A DNA stretch of 64,000 nucleotides, from the NCBI RefSeq assembly GCF_003259315.1, contig NZ_QLLT01000015.1, positions 62,001 through 126,000 on the forward strand. Reading direction: 5' to 3'. Positions within the stretch are counted from its first letter, which is position 1. Each line of letters opens with the position of its first letter. A model generated the notes under the pieces. It searched no databases and had not been told where the DNA came from. It saw nothing but the letters and a program-made list of their open reading frames with translations. This DNA comes from Kitasatospora sp. SolWspMP-SS2h (GTDB lineage: Bacteria; Actinomycetota; Actinomycetes; Streptomycetales; Streptomycetaceae). A program made the translations under genes and the position numbers. Below are positions 18,182 to 26,515 of this stretch, in pieces.

Positions 18182-19438
18182 TCAGGCGGAGACGGTGGGG
18201 GAGGAGTTGTCCTGCCGGGGTGACCCGGCGGGGGGAGAGGGCGGCGCCGGGGGCGTGGAACGGCCCTTCAGCCGACGGACGAACCACGGGGTCCAGTTCT
18301 TCAGCTTCATCACCGGCGACTCGAGCAGGTGCCAGGAGAGGACCGCCAGCACGAAGGTGCCGGCCATCGCGAGCGCCAGGTAGACGGGCTTGCCGTACTT
18401 CGCGTAGCCGAGCATGGCCAGTGCCTGCTCCACGGTGAAGCCGTAGATGTAGATGCCGTACGAGTAGTCGCGCTTGCGGCCGACCTTCTGGAACGGGCGC
18501 GGCAGGCGGATCGCCAGCCAGAGCAGCAGGTAGGCGAAGGCGGGGTAGCCGAACACGAAGAGGCCGCCGAAGTGCAGCGTGAGGCCCAGCACCACGGCCG
18601 AGAGCAGGGCCAGGCCGTCGTGGATCGGCAGCCGCTCCCGGTACAGGTTGAAGGTCGCGCCGATCAGGAACACGAAGCCCAGGTGGATCAGGAAGTGGGT
18701 CGACATGGCACCGAGGAACGGCACGTTGACCGCGGAACCCATGTCACCGGGGATGCCCCGCCAGCCGGGGGCGTCCAGCCAGTCGTTGATGATCAGCACG
18801 CCGAGCGCGCCGGCCAGCAGCGGGACGAACTTCCGGGCCCGGGTCAGTACGCCGGCGACCGCGAACAGGCCGACCATCACGTAGCAGAGGATCTCGTACT
18901 TCAGCGACCACAGGGCACCGTTCACACCGGGGTCGAAGTTGGTGCCGCGGTCGCGGCCCTCGGCCATCACACCGGAGATGTCCCAGCCGTTGCTGATCGA
19001 GGTGTTCCAGGTGCCTTCGAGGTACGGGACCGGGCCGTCGGCGTGGTGCAGGTAGCCGTGGATCGTGCCGTGCAGGTAGTAGTACAGCGCGGGCACGATC
19101 AGGAGGGCGGAGACCAGCAGCGAGCCCCAGAGGCCGGGCAGGATGCGCAGCGCGCGGTGCCAGGAGTAGCGGCCGATGCTGGTGCGGGCGCCGCTGCCGC
19201 TGATCATGAAGCCGGACAGCACGAAGAAGCCGACGACGGCCATCTTGCCGATGTCGGTCTGCAGGCCGCTGTGCTTCCACAGCGGGTCGAGGTGGCCCCA
19301 GGCGATCGGGTACATGTGCGAGACGACGACCGAGGAGGCCAGTACGAGGCGCAGGATGCCGAAACTGTTGGCGCGCGACGAGTACAGCCCGGCGAGTGTC
19401 CCGCGGTACCCGGGCAGGGCGCGCAGTCTGCGATTCAT
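18182..19438 (-). CDS. Acyltransferase family 3 membrane protein (OafA/YrhL type)
   Basis: A 418-residue polytopic protein with about ten hydrophobic segments and the family His at 41 in V-S-H-M-Y-P. These enzymes move acetyl or other acyl groups onto sugars of surface glycans or antibiotics. There is no SGNH domain here; instead the protein ends in a short Pro/Ser-rich cytoplasmic tail. It is the last gene of the minus-strand unit rmlA-rmlC-GT2-SDR-acyltransferase, which suggests O-acylation of the glycan made by this island. Confidence 0.87.
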   Translation of the reverse strand: MNRRLRALPGYRGTLAGLYSSRANSFGILRLVLASSVVVSHMYPIAWGHLDPLWKHSGLQTDIGKMAVVGFFVLSGFMISGSGARTSIGRYSWHRALRILPGLWGSLLVSALLIVPALYYYLHGTIHGYLHHADGPVPYLEGTWNTSISNGWDISGVMAEGRDRGTNFDPGVNGALWSLKYEILCYVMVGLFAVAGVLTRARKFVPLLAGALGVLIINDWLDAPGWRGIPGDMGSAVNVPFLGAMSTHFLIHLGFVFLIGATFNLYRERLPIHDGLALLSAVVLGLTLHFGGLFVFGYPAFAYLLLWLAIRLPRPFQKVGRKRDYSYGIYIYGFTVEQALAMLGYAKYGKPVYLALAMAGTFVLAVLSWHLLESPVMKLKNWTPWFVRRLKGRSTPPAPPSPPAGSPRQDNSSPTVSA

Positions 19439-19515
19439 AGGGGTTCTTCAGGCTTCCTGCGAGGGGGGCGCACGGGATTCGCTCCGGCGTACGGGCCGCC
19501 GAGATTATAGGAGTT

Positions 19516-20463
19516 TCAGGCCGGCAGGACAGCCGCGGCCCAGAGCGCGGCGACCGCCTCGCGCGGGGTGCGCCGCGGCTGCCAACCGAGCGAGTGCCGG
19601 ACCGCCGTGATGTCGAGTTGCTGCCACTCGGTCTCCGGGCCGCTGCCGGCCGGGGCGGCCACCTCGGTCACCACGGTCGGAACACCGCTGACCTCGATCA
19701 GCAGCTCGACCAGCTCGCGGGCCGACGTGGCCCGGCCGAGGCCCACGTTGAGCACCGGCGGGGTGGCGGCGGCCGGGGAGAGCGCGGCGACGATCGCGTC
19801 CACGGTGTCCTGGAGGTCCACGAAGTCGCGCTGGGCGGTCAGCGGCTGGAGCGCGAGCTCCGCCGTCGTCCCGGCGGTCCGCGCCTCGACCAGCTTGGCG
19901 GCCATCACGCCGAGCAGGCTGTGTCCGGGCTGGCCGGCCCCGACCACGTTGCCGAGTCGGAGCACCACGGCGTCCAGTCCCTGGTCGCGGACCGTCTCCG
20001 TGATCAGCTCGGTGGCCTGCAGCTTCAGCCGGCCGTACACCATGGAGGGGGCCGGGACGTGGTCCTCGCCGAGGCTGACGCCGATCGGGCAGAGCCCGTA
20101 CTCGTGCACGGTGCCCAGGTGCACCAGCCGGGGGGCGCGGTCCATCGACCCCAGCGCCTCCAGGAGCCGGGAGACCATGCCGACGTTGGCACCGACCATC
20201 TGTTCGTCGGTGAGGCCCCACATGCCGCCGGCCGCGTTCACCACCACGTCGACCCGCTCGGCGGTCAGCAGCTTCGCCAGGTCCTCCGGCGCGCCCTCGG
20301 TGAGGTCGAAGCGGGCGAAGTCGCCGGGCAGCTCGGCCTCGGGCCGGTTGCGGGCGACGGTCAGCAGGCCGTGGCCGCGTTCCGAGAGGGTGGCGAGGAT
20401 CGCCCGCCCGACGAAGCCGGTACCGCCGAGGACGGCGACGCGGGGCAGGGGGGTGACGGTCAT
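19516..20463 (-). CDS. NAD(P)-dependent sugar epimerase/reductase (extended SDR)
   Basis: A 315-residue extended short-chain dehydrogenase. It has a G-G-T-G-F-V-G dinucleotide-binding loop (13-19) and a Y-x3-K catalytic pair (Tyr143/Lys147), with a Thr at 118 in the usual Ser/Thr position. It sits where rmlD would be expected beside rmlA, rmlB and rmlC. It could therefore supply the missing 4-keto reduction, giving dTDP-L-rhamnose, 6-deoxy-talose or a related sugar. I do not call it rmlD because it lacks an RmlD-like N-terminus and resembles general epimerases more. GGAG lies 7 nt before the start. Confidence 0.8.
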   Translation of the reverse strand: MTVTPLPRVAVLGGTGFVGRAILATLSERGHGLLTVARNRPEAELPGDFARFDLTEGAPEDLAKLLTAERVDVVVNAAGGMWGLTDEQMVGANVGMVSRLLEALGSMDRAPRLVHLGTVHEYGLCPIGVSLGEDHVPAPSMVYGRLKLQATELITETVRDQGLDAVVLRLGNVVGAGQPGHSLLGVMAAKLVEARTAGTTAELALQPLTAQRDFVDLQDTVDAIVAALSPAAATPPVLNVGLGRATSARELVELLIEVSGVPTVVTEVAAPAGSGPETEWQQLDITAVRHSLGWQPRRTPREAVAALWAAAVLPA

Positions 20464-20499
20464 CGGAGGGCTCCGGTGGGGCTCGGGAGTGGCGGGGGA

Positions 20500-21396
20500 C
20501 TACCGGGGGTCGTTGCCGGCGACGTGACGCAGCAGCGTGCGGGCGCCCTGGCTCTGCCGGTTCTTCAACGCGCCCGGGACCATGGTGAGCGCGTGGATGC
20601 GCGAGGAGAGGTGCAGCCGGGCCGCCTTCGCGGCCTTGGACCAGCCGTGCTGGTCGAGCCGGTCCGCGACCTCCGTGAAGAAGCGGTTGGCCTCGGTGAA
20701 GCGGGCGCCGGTGAACGCCTGCTTGGAGGAGATGGACACCGCGTGCCGGCGGTACTGGAAGCACACGGTGCCGGAGATCAGCATCCGCTCGCCGGCCTGC
20801 AGCAGGTCGATCACCAGGGCGAGGTCCTGGGTGACCTCCAGGTTGTCGCGGAAGCCGACGGCGCGCAGCGCCTCGGTGCGCCAGCAGATGGAGGGGAAGA
20901 ACAGCCAGTTGCCGCGCAGCAGGTTGGTGGCCAGTTCCTCGCCGCCCATCACCCGGGTGCCGTCCACCTTCGGCGCGTAGATCCGGCGCTTCGCCTGGTC
21001 GACCAGGCCCTCGGTGGGGGTCCCCGCGCCGTCGATCACCTGCACGCCGGGCTGGACCATGCCGATGCCGGGGTGGGCGGCGAGCGCGGCCCGCACGGTG
21101 GCGACGTAGTCGGGCAGCATGGCGTCGTCGGTGCCCATCATCACGAAGTGCTCTTCGCGGACCAGTCCCAGGCACTTGCGGTAGTTGCCGGTGACGCCGA
21201 GGTTCCGTTCGTTGCGCTGGTACGAGACCCGGTCGTCGCCGAGCTGCTCGAACCAGCCCGGGACGTCCGGTTCCTTGCCGTCGTCCACCACGGTGAGGCG
21301 CCAGTTCGGGTCGCTCTGGGCCAGGACGCTGCGGACGGCGGTCTGCATCAGGGCGACGTCGCCGTAGTAGGGCAGCATGATGTCGAGGGTCGTCAT
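20500..21396 (-). CDS. Family 2 glycosyltransferase
   Basis: A 298-residue GT-A fold transferase with an N-terminal I-M-L-P-Y-Y-G opening, V-V-D-D-G and a D-D metal motif in G-T-D-D-A-M. There are no membrane segments, so it acts at the cytoplasmic face on a nucleotide sugar. I chose ATG 21396, although only a weak ribosome-binding site is visible; longer in-frame starts add an atypical Pro/Arg-rich leader. Its position between rmlC and the SDR suggests that it transfers the dTDP-deoxyhexose. Confidence 0.87.
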   Translation of the reverse strand: MTTLDIMLPYYGDVALMQTAVRSVLAQSDPNWRLTVVDDGKEPDVPGWFEQLGDDRVSYQRNERNLGVTGNYRKCLGLVREEHFVMMGTDDAMLPDYVATVRAALAAHPGIGMVQPGVQVIDGAGTPTEGLVDQAKRRIYAPKVDGTRVMGGEELATNLLRGNWLFFPSICWRTEALRAVGFRDNLEVTQDLALVIDLLQAGERMLISGTVCFQYRRHAVSISSKQAFTGARFTEANRFFTEVADRLDQHGWSKAAKAARLHLSSRIHALTMVPGALKNRQSQGARTLLRHVAGNDPR

Positions 21397-21434
21397 GAAC
21401 GGAACACCCGGATTTCGAGGTGGACGGGGCAGGG

Positions 21435-22034
21435 TCAGCTGTCGATCAGCGCCTGACGGTACCGCAGGCACGCCTGGTAGTCCGGCAGCAGCCCGCGCTC
21501 ACGGGCCTCGGCCAGGGTGGGGGCGGCGGCGTCCCGGTCGGACAGCTGGGGGGTGCCGGTCGGCCAGTCGATCGCCAGGTCCGGGTCGAGCGGGTGCACC
21601 GCGTGCTCGCCGGTCGGGTTGTACGTCTCGGAGCAGACGTACGAAAGGGTGGCGTCGTCCGTGAGGGCGCAGAAGCCGTGGCCGAGTCCCTCGGAGATGT
21701 ACACCGCGCGCCGGTCGACGTCGTCGAGCCGGACGAACTCCGAGCGGCCGAAGGTCGGAGAGCCCACCCGGAGGTCGACCACCACGTCGAGCACCGCGCC
21801 GCGCACGCAGGTCACGTACTTGGCCTGCCCGGGCGGCACGTCGGCGAAGTGGATGCCGCGCACGACGTCCTTGGCGGAGACCGAGAGGTTCGCCTGGGCC
21901 ATCCGCAGCGGGTGGCCGACCGCGGCGGCGAGGTGGTCGAAGCGGTACCACTCCATGAACAGGCCGCGCGGGTCGCCGTGCTGCTGCGGCGTGACCTCCC
22001 AGGCGCCGCCGATGGAGAGTTCGCGGAACTTCAT
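21435..22034 (-). CDS. rmlC: dTDP-4-dehydrorhamnose 3,5-epimerase
   Basis: A 199-residue cupin-fold epimerase. The R-G-I-H-F segment has catalytic His62, followed by P-P-G-Q-A-K-Y-V-T-C-V-R-G and the Tyr132-containing strand. Length is slightly above the usual 180-190. Its ATG shares one base with the rmlA stop (TGATG), and GAGGAG lies 8 nt upstream, so it is coupled to rmlA. It converts dTDP-4-dehydro-6-deoxyglucose to the L-lyxo form. Confidence 0.93.
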   Translation of the reverse strand: MKFRELSIGGAWEVTPQQHGDPRGLFMEWYRFDHLAAAVGHPLRMAQANLSVSAKDVVRGIHFADVPPGQAKYVTCVRGAVLDVVVDLRVGSPTFGRSEFVRLDDVDRRAVYISEGLGHGFCALTDDATLSYVCSETYNPTGEHAVHPLDPDLAIDWPTGTPQLSDRDAAAPTLAEARERGLLPDYQACLRYRQALIDS

Positions 22035-22906
22035 CAGATGTTCTCCTCGTCGAGCAGGGCCTCCAGGTACTGCCCGTAGCCGCTCTTCTTCAACGGCTGG
22101 GCCAGGGCCCGGAGCTGGTCGTCGTTCAGGAAGCCGGCCCGCCACGCGGTCTCCTCGACACAGCCGACCTTGAAGCCCTGGCGTTCCTCGATGACCCGGA
22201 CGAATTCGGAAGCCTGCACCATCGACACGAAGGTGCCGGTGTCGAGCCAGGCGGTGCCGCGGTCCAGAACCGTCACCTGGAGCTCTCCGGTCCGCAGGTA
22301 CGCCTCGTTCACGGCGGTGATCTCCAGCTCGCCGCGGGCGCTGGGAGTGATGGTGCGGGCGATCTCGACCACGCGGTTGTCGTAGAAGTAGAGCCCGGGC
22401 ACCGCGTAGCGGGACTTCGGCTTCTCCGGCTTCTCCTCGATCGATATGACCTGGCCGGCCTGGTCGAACTCGACCACGCCGTACGCGGTGGGGTCGGCGA
22501 CCGGGTAGGCGAAGACCATGCCGCCCTTGGGGTCGGTGCGCTGCGCGAGCCGGGTGCCGAGGCCGCTGCCGTGGAAGATGTTGTCACCGAGGATGAGCGC
22601 GACCGGCTCGTCGCCGATGAAGTCCGCGGCCAGCAGGAAGGCCTGCGCGATGCCCTCCGGCCGCTCCTGGACGGCGTACCGCAGGTCCAGGCCGAGCTGG
22701 GAGCCGTCACCCAGGAGGCGCTGGAACTGCTCCTGGTCCTGGGGAGTGGTGATGATCATGATCTCGCGGATCCCGGCCATCACCAGGGTCGAGAGCGGGT
22801 AGTAGACCATCGGCTTGTCGAAGACCGGGAGCAGCTGCTTCGAGACTGCCCTTGTCAGCGGCCACAGGCGGGAGCCGGTCCCGCCGGCAAGGAGGATGCC
22901 ACGCAT
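22034..22906 (-). CDS. rmlA: Glucose-1-phosphate thymidylyltransferase
   Basis: A 290-residue nucleotidyltransferase that makes dTDP-glucose. The N-terminal L-A-G-G-T-G-S-R-L-x-P signature, Lys23 region and metal-binding Asp108 in L-G-D-N are present. ATG 22906 gives the standard N-terminus; in-frame starts at 22915 and 22918 would add three or four residues. It is the first gene of the minus-strand unit, divergent from rmlB across about 110 bp. Confidence 0.95.
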   Translation of the reverse strand: MRGILLAGGTGSRLWPLTRAVSKQLLPVFDKPMVYYPLSTLVMAGIREIMIITTPQDQEQFQRLLGDGSQLGLDLRYAVQERPEGIAQAFLLAADFIGDEPVALILGDNIFHGSGLGTRLAQRTDPKGGMVFAYPVADPTAYGVVEFDQAGQVISIEEKPEKPKSRYAVPGLYFYDNRVVEIARTITPSARGELEITAVNEAYLRTGELQVTVLDRGTAWLDTGTFVSMVQASEFVRVIEERQGFKVGCVEETAWRAGFLNDDQLRALAQPLKKSGYGQYLEALLDEENI

Positions 22907-23003
22907 AGGGCTCACCATACGTGGCGGGGGTACGTCGCCCCAACACGGTGCGCGGCACGCCGGTGCGGCCGAGAGGTCAGGATCGGGGCTTCGTACGTGG
23001 TAG

Positions 23004-23009
23004 TAGAAT
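23004..23009 (+). promoter_or_regulatory. Possible -10 box for rmlB
   Basis: TAGAAT ends 10 nt before the rmlB ATG at 23020, and no Shine-Dalgarno sequence lies between. A transcript starting about 7 nt downstream would be leaderless or nearly so. No good -35 hexamer is visible. Confidence 0.45.
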
Positions 23010-23019
23010 CCGCACTACT

Positions 23020-23997
23020 ATGCGCATCCTCGTGACCGGCGGCGCCGGCTTCATTGGTTCAGAGTTCGTCCGTCAGCAGTTGGGTGCGGACGCCACGGCT
23101 CAGATCACGGTCCTCGACAAGCTGACGTACTCGGGCGTGGAGGCCAACCTCGCACCGGTGGCCGGGCACGCGGGCTACGTCTTCGTCCAGGGCGACATCT
23201 CCGACCCGGAGACCGTCGACCAGGTGATGCCCGGTCACGACGTGGTGGTGCACTTCGCCGCCGAGTCGCACGTCGACCGCTCGATCGCCGGTGCCGGCCC
23301 GTTCGTGGTGACCAACGTGCTCGGCACCCAGGTCCTGCTCGACGCCGCCCGCAAGCACGGCGTGGCCCGATTCGTGCACGTCTCCACCGACGAGGTCTAC
23401 GGCTCGATCGACGAGGGCTCCTGGACCGAGGAGTGGCCGCTGGCGCCGAACTCCCCGTACTCCGCCTCCAAGGCGGGCTCGGACCTGCTCGCGCTGGCCT
23501 ACCACCGCACCCACGGGATGGACGTCGTCGTCACCCGCTGCTCCAACAACTACGGGCACTACCAGTTCCCGGAGAAGGTCATCCCGCTGTTCGTCACCAA
23601 CCTGATGGACGGCAAGAAGGTTCCGCTCTACGGCAGCGGCGGCAACATCCGCGACTGGCTGCACGTCTCCGACCACTGCCGGGGCATCGACCTGGCGATG
23701 CGCAAGGGCCGCTCCGGCGAGGTCTACAACATCGGCGGCGGGACGGAGCTCACCAACAAGGAGCTCACCGGGCTGCTGCTGGAGGCCGCCGGCCTGGGCT
23801 GGGACATGGTCGAGCCGGTGGCCGACCGCAAGGGCCACGACCTGCGCTACTCGCTGGACATCGGCAAGATCCGGGCCGAGCTCGGCTACGAGCCCCAGGT
23901 TCGCTTCGAGGACGGCATCGCCGAGACCATCACCTGGTACCGCGAGAACCGTGCCTGGTGGGAGCCGCTCAAGGTGAGGGCCGCCCAGCAACTGTGA
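23020..23997 (+). CDS. rmlB: dTDP-glucose 4,6-dehydratase
   Basis: A 325-residue extended SDR with T-G-G-A-G-F-I-G at the N-terminus, the dehydratase T-D-E triad (123-125) and Y-x3-K (Tyr147/Lys151). This set is specific for 4,6-dehydratases. It opens the plus-strand glycan unit, and its stop overlaps the flippase start (GTGA). An upstream in-frame extension to 22921 is rejected, because the Rossmann motif must be N-terminal. Confidence 0.96.
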   Translation: MRILVTGGAGFIGSEFVRQQLGADATAQITVLDKLTYSGVEANLAPVAGHAGYVFVQGDISDPETVDQVMPGHDVVVHFAAESHVDRSIAGAGPFVVTNVLGTQVLLDAARKHGVARFVHVSTDEVYGSIDEGSWTEEWPLAPNSPYSASKAGSDLLALAYHRTHGMDVVVTRCSNNYGHYQFPEKVIPLFVTNLMDGKKVPLYGSGGNIRDWLHVSDHCRGIDLAMRKGRSGEVYNIGGGTELTNKELTGLLLEAAGLGWDMVEPVADRKGHDLRYSLDIGKIRAELGYEPQVRFEDGIAETITWYRENRAWWEPLKVRAAQQL

Positions 23998-25334
23998 CCG
24001 GGAAAAGCAGCGCGGCACCCGCGAAGCGTTCGCCGCTGGCAGCCCTCCTGAACTCCCTGCCGCCGGGCACCACTTCGGTGATCGGCGGCACGGTCGTACT
24101 CGGCGCGGCTTCATACGTACACCTGATGGCGGCGGGGCACAGCCTCGACACCAAGGACATGGCCTCGGTCTCCGTGCTGTGGACGATCCTGATGTCGGTG
24201 GGACTCGGCCTGTTCTTCCCGGTCGAGCAGGAACTGACCCGGATCGTCGCCGCCGAACGGGTCGAGGGGCACGGCATCGCCGGCGTGGTGCGGCGGATCG
24301 CCGCGCTGGCGACGGTGCTGGTCGCCCTGCTGGCCGTCGCCATGGGCGTCTGGGGCCGCCAGGTCGCCGACGCCTTCTTCAACGGCCGCCTCGACATGGT
24401 GGCCGCCCTGGTGGTCTCCTTCGCCGCGATGGCGGCGAGCAACGTCACCCGCGGCGTGCTGGCCGGCCTGGGCCGCTTCGGACCGTACGGCCTCCAGCTG
24501 GGTATCGACGGCGGCCTGCGGATCGGTCTCGCCGTGGTGCTCGCCCTGGCCGGTGTCCGGTCCCCGCTCGCCTTCGCGCTGATCCTCGCCGTCGCGCCGG
24601 TCGTCTCGGTGCTGGCCACCCTCCGCCCGGTGCTCCAGGGCGTCGACCGGGGGCCGGAGCCGCGCTGGCGGACGCTGCTGTCCGGGCTGGGTCCGCTGGT
24701 GGTGTCCACCCTGCTCTCGCAGATCGTGGTGAACGCGGCCGTCGTCAGTACCAAGCTCCTCGCGCCCGAGGACGCCGCACTGACGGCCGGTCTGCTGAAC
24801 GCCATCGTGCTGGCCCGGGTGCCGCTCTTCGTCTTCGGCTCGCTCCAGGCCTCGCTGCTGTCCGGCCTGTCCACCGCGGCCGCGGCCGGGGACCGCACCG
24901 GTTTCACCCGGTTGCTCGCCAAGACCTGCCTCGTCGTCACCACGTTGGGCGTGGCGGGCGGTGTGCCTGCGACCATTCTCGGACCATGGCTCATCCGGGT
25001 ACTCTTCGGTGCCCAGGACGTACTGGGTCGGGTGGACTTCCTGTGGATGTCGGTCGGAACCCTGAGCTACATGCTGGCGATGGTGCTCGGACAGGCGCTC
25101 ATGGTGATCCACCGGCACCGGCTCCAGCTGCTCTGCTGGGCCTTCGCGACCCTGGTCCTGATCGGCACCACCCTGCTCCCCGGAGCGGTCGCCACCCGGG
25201 TCTGCCTGGCCTACACGCTGGGCTCGCTCGCCGCGGTGGTGTCCATGGCGGTGGCGGTCCGACTGGCCTTCCCGCGCACCTCCCGGACGGAGGGCGGCGA
25301 GGCCAGCCGCCCCACCCTCGTGGACTCCGCATGA
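23994..25334 (+). CDS. Polysaccharide flippase-like membrane protein (MOP/Wzx type)
   Basis: A 446-residue protein with about twelve to fourteen hydrophobic segments and few charged residues, in the style of Wzx or MATE-like lipid-linked oligosaccharide flippases. No sequence motif gives certainty. The GTG overlaps the rmlB stop by 3 nt, so it is translationally coupled. In context it would move the polyprenyl-linked glycan to the outer face of the membrane. An alternative is an uncharacterised polysaccharide-biosynthesis membrane protein. Confidence 0.78.
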   Translation: MTGKSSAAPAKRSPLAALLNSLPPGTTSVIGGTVVLGAASYVHLMAAGHSLDTKDMASVSVLWTILMSVGLGLFFPVEQELTRIVAAERVEGHGIAGVVRRIAALATVLVALLAVAMGVWGRQVADAFFNGRLDMVAALVVSFAAMAASNVTRGVLAGLGRFGPYGLQLGIDGGLRIGLAVVLALAGVRSPLAFALILAVAPVVSVLATLRPVLQGVDRGPEPRWRTLLSGLGPLVVSTLLSQIVVNAAVVSTKLLAPEDAALTAGLLNAIVLARVPLFVFGSLQASLLSGLSTAAAAGDRTGFTRLLAKTCLVVTTLGVAGGVPATILGPWLIRVLFGAQDVLGRVDFLWMSVGTLSYMLAMVLGQALMVIHRHRLQLLCWAFATLVLIGTTLLPGAVATRVCLAYTLGSLAAVVSMAVAVRLAFPRTSRTEGGEASRPTLVDSA

Positions 25335-25409
25335 CCTGGCGCGCGTACCCGCAGCACCACCCTTCCCACATCACGACCTCGCGGCCAGAGGCTGCAGCAT
25401 GGAGCACCG

Positions 25410-26099
25410 ATGTCCGACTATGACGATGTGTGGCTGGTCATCCCGGCCTACAACGAGGGCACCGTCATCGCTGACGTTGTCGAGAACGCGCGCAAGGTAT
25501 TCCCGAACATCGTCGTGGTGGACGACGGCAGCTCGGACGACTCCGCGGAGTCGATCCTGACCACCGGCGCGCACCTGGTCCGGCACCCCGTCAACCTCGG
25601 CCAGGGCGCCGCCCTCCAGACCGGTCTCTCCTACGCGCTGAAGCAGCCCGGTGCCGAGTACTTCGCCACCTTCGACGCCGACGGCCAGCACCAGACGCCC
25701 GATGTGGAGAAGATGGTCGAACTGCTGCGCGCCGACGCCGCCGACGTGGTGCTCGGCTCCCGGTTCATCGAGCAGACCGGCGAAGTGCCGTGGATCAAGC
25801 GGGTCGTGCTGCGCACCGCGGCCACGGTCAGCCCCACCGCCCGCAAGCTCAACCTGACCGACTCGCACAACGGTCTGCGGGTGCTCAACCGCAAGGCCGC
25901 AGCCCAACTGCGGATCACCATGAACGGGATGGCGCACGCCTCCGAGATCGTGGCCTTCCTGGCCTCCTCCGGCCTGCGGGTCACCGAGGTGCCGGTCGAC
26001 ATCCTGTACACCGAGTACTCCCGCGCCAAGGGCCAGTCCCTGATCAACGGCGTCAACATCCTCTTCGACATCTCGCTCCGGGAGCGTGCGCGCAAATGA
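25410..26099 (+). CDS. Family 2 glycosyltransferase, polyprenyl-phosphate sugar synthase-like
   Basis: A 229-residue GT-A transferase resembling dolichyl- or polyprenyl-phosphate mannose synthases. It has V-I-P-A-Y-N-E at the N-terminus, V-V-D-D-G-S-S-D and the metal-binding D-A-D-G-Q-H. There is no C-terminal membrane anchor, but the next gene overlaps it by 4 nt (ATGA) and encodes a small membrane protein. This suggests a two-part enzyme that loads a sugar onto polyprenyl phosphate for the GT-C transferases further downstream. Confidence 0.88.
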   Translation: MSDYDDVWLVIPAYNEGTVIADVVENARKVFPNIVVVDDGSSDDSAESILTTGAHLVRHPVNLGQGAALQTGLSYALKQPGAEYFATFDADGQHQTPDVEKMVELLRADAADVVLGSRFIEQTGEVPWIKRVVLRTAATVSPTARKLNLTDSHNGLRVLNRKAAAQLRITMNGMAHASEIVAFLASSGLRVTEVPVDILYTEYSRAKGQSLINGVNILFDISLRERARK

Positions 26100-26485
26100 A
26101 GTACATCTGGATCCAGCTGCTCCTGCTACTGGGCACCGGCACCCTGGTGCTGACCTTCGTCCGGCGCTGGGACCGTGCACACACCCGGGCCTGGAAGCGG
26201 ATGGCGTTCGCCGCGTTCATCATCGCCAACGTCTACGCGGTCTTCCGCCCGCAGGACGTCACCTGGGTCGCCAACCAGCTCGGCGTCGGCCGCGGCACCG
26301 ACCTGGTGCTCTACCTGCTGGTCATCGCCATGGCGTTCATGACGCTCAACAGCTTCATGCGCTTCCGGTCGCTGGAGGCCAAGCTGACCGACCTCGCCCG
26401 GGCGATCGCCGTCAACGACGGCCAGCGCGTGAACGACGACCGGTTCGCGGAGACCGCAGACCAGTCCGAGACGGCCAGCCGGTAA
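26096..26485 (+). CDS. DUF2304-like small membrane protein
   Basis: A 129-residue protein with three hydrophobic segments (about 2-20, 33-50 and 66-85) followed by a short amphipathic, probably coiled-coil helix and an acidic tail. The layout and the overlap with a GT2 gene fit the DUF2304 family, found next to DPM-like glycosyltransferases. I infer that it anchors or regulates the upstream enzyme. Confidence 0.75.
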   Translation: MKYIWIQLLLLLGTGTLVLTFVRRWDRAHTRAWKRMAFAAFIIANVYAVFRPQDVTWVANQLGVGRGTDLVLYLLVIAMAFMTLNSFMRFRSLEAKLTDLARAIAVNDGQRVNDDRFAETADQSETASR

Positions 26486-26515
26486 CGTCCGACCGACTTT
26501 CGAAGGATGCACGTG

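Noticed and set aside
22921-23019. N-terminal extension of RmlB
   Set aside because: The dinucleotide-binding motif must lie at the extreme N-terminus, as it does from ATG 23020.
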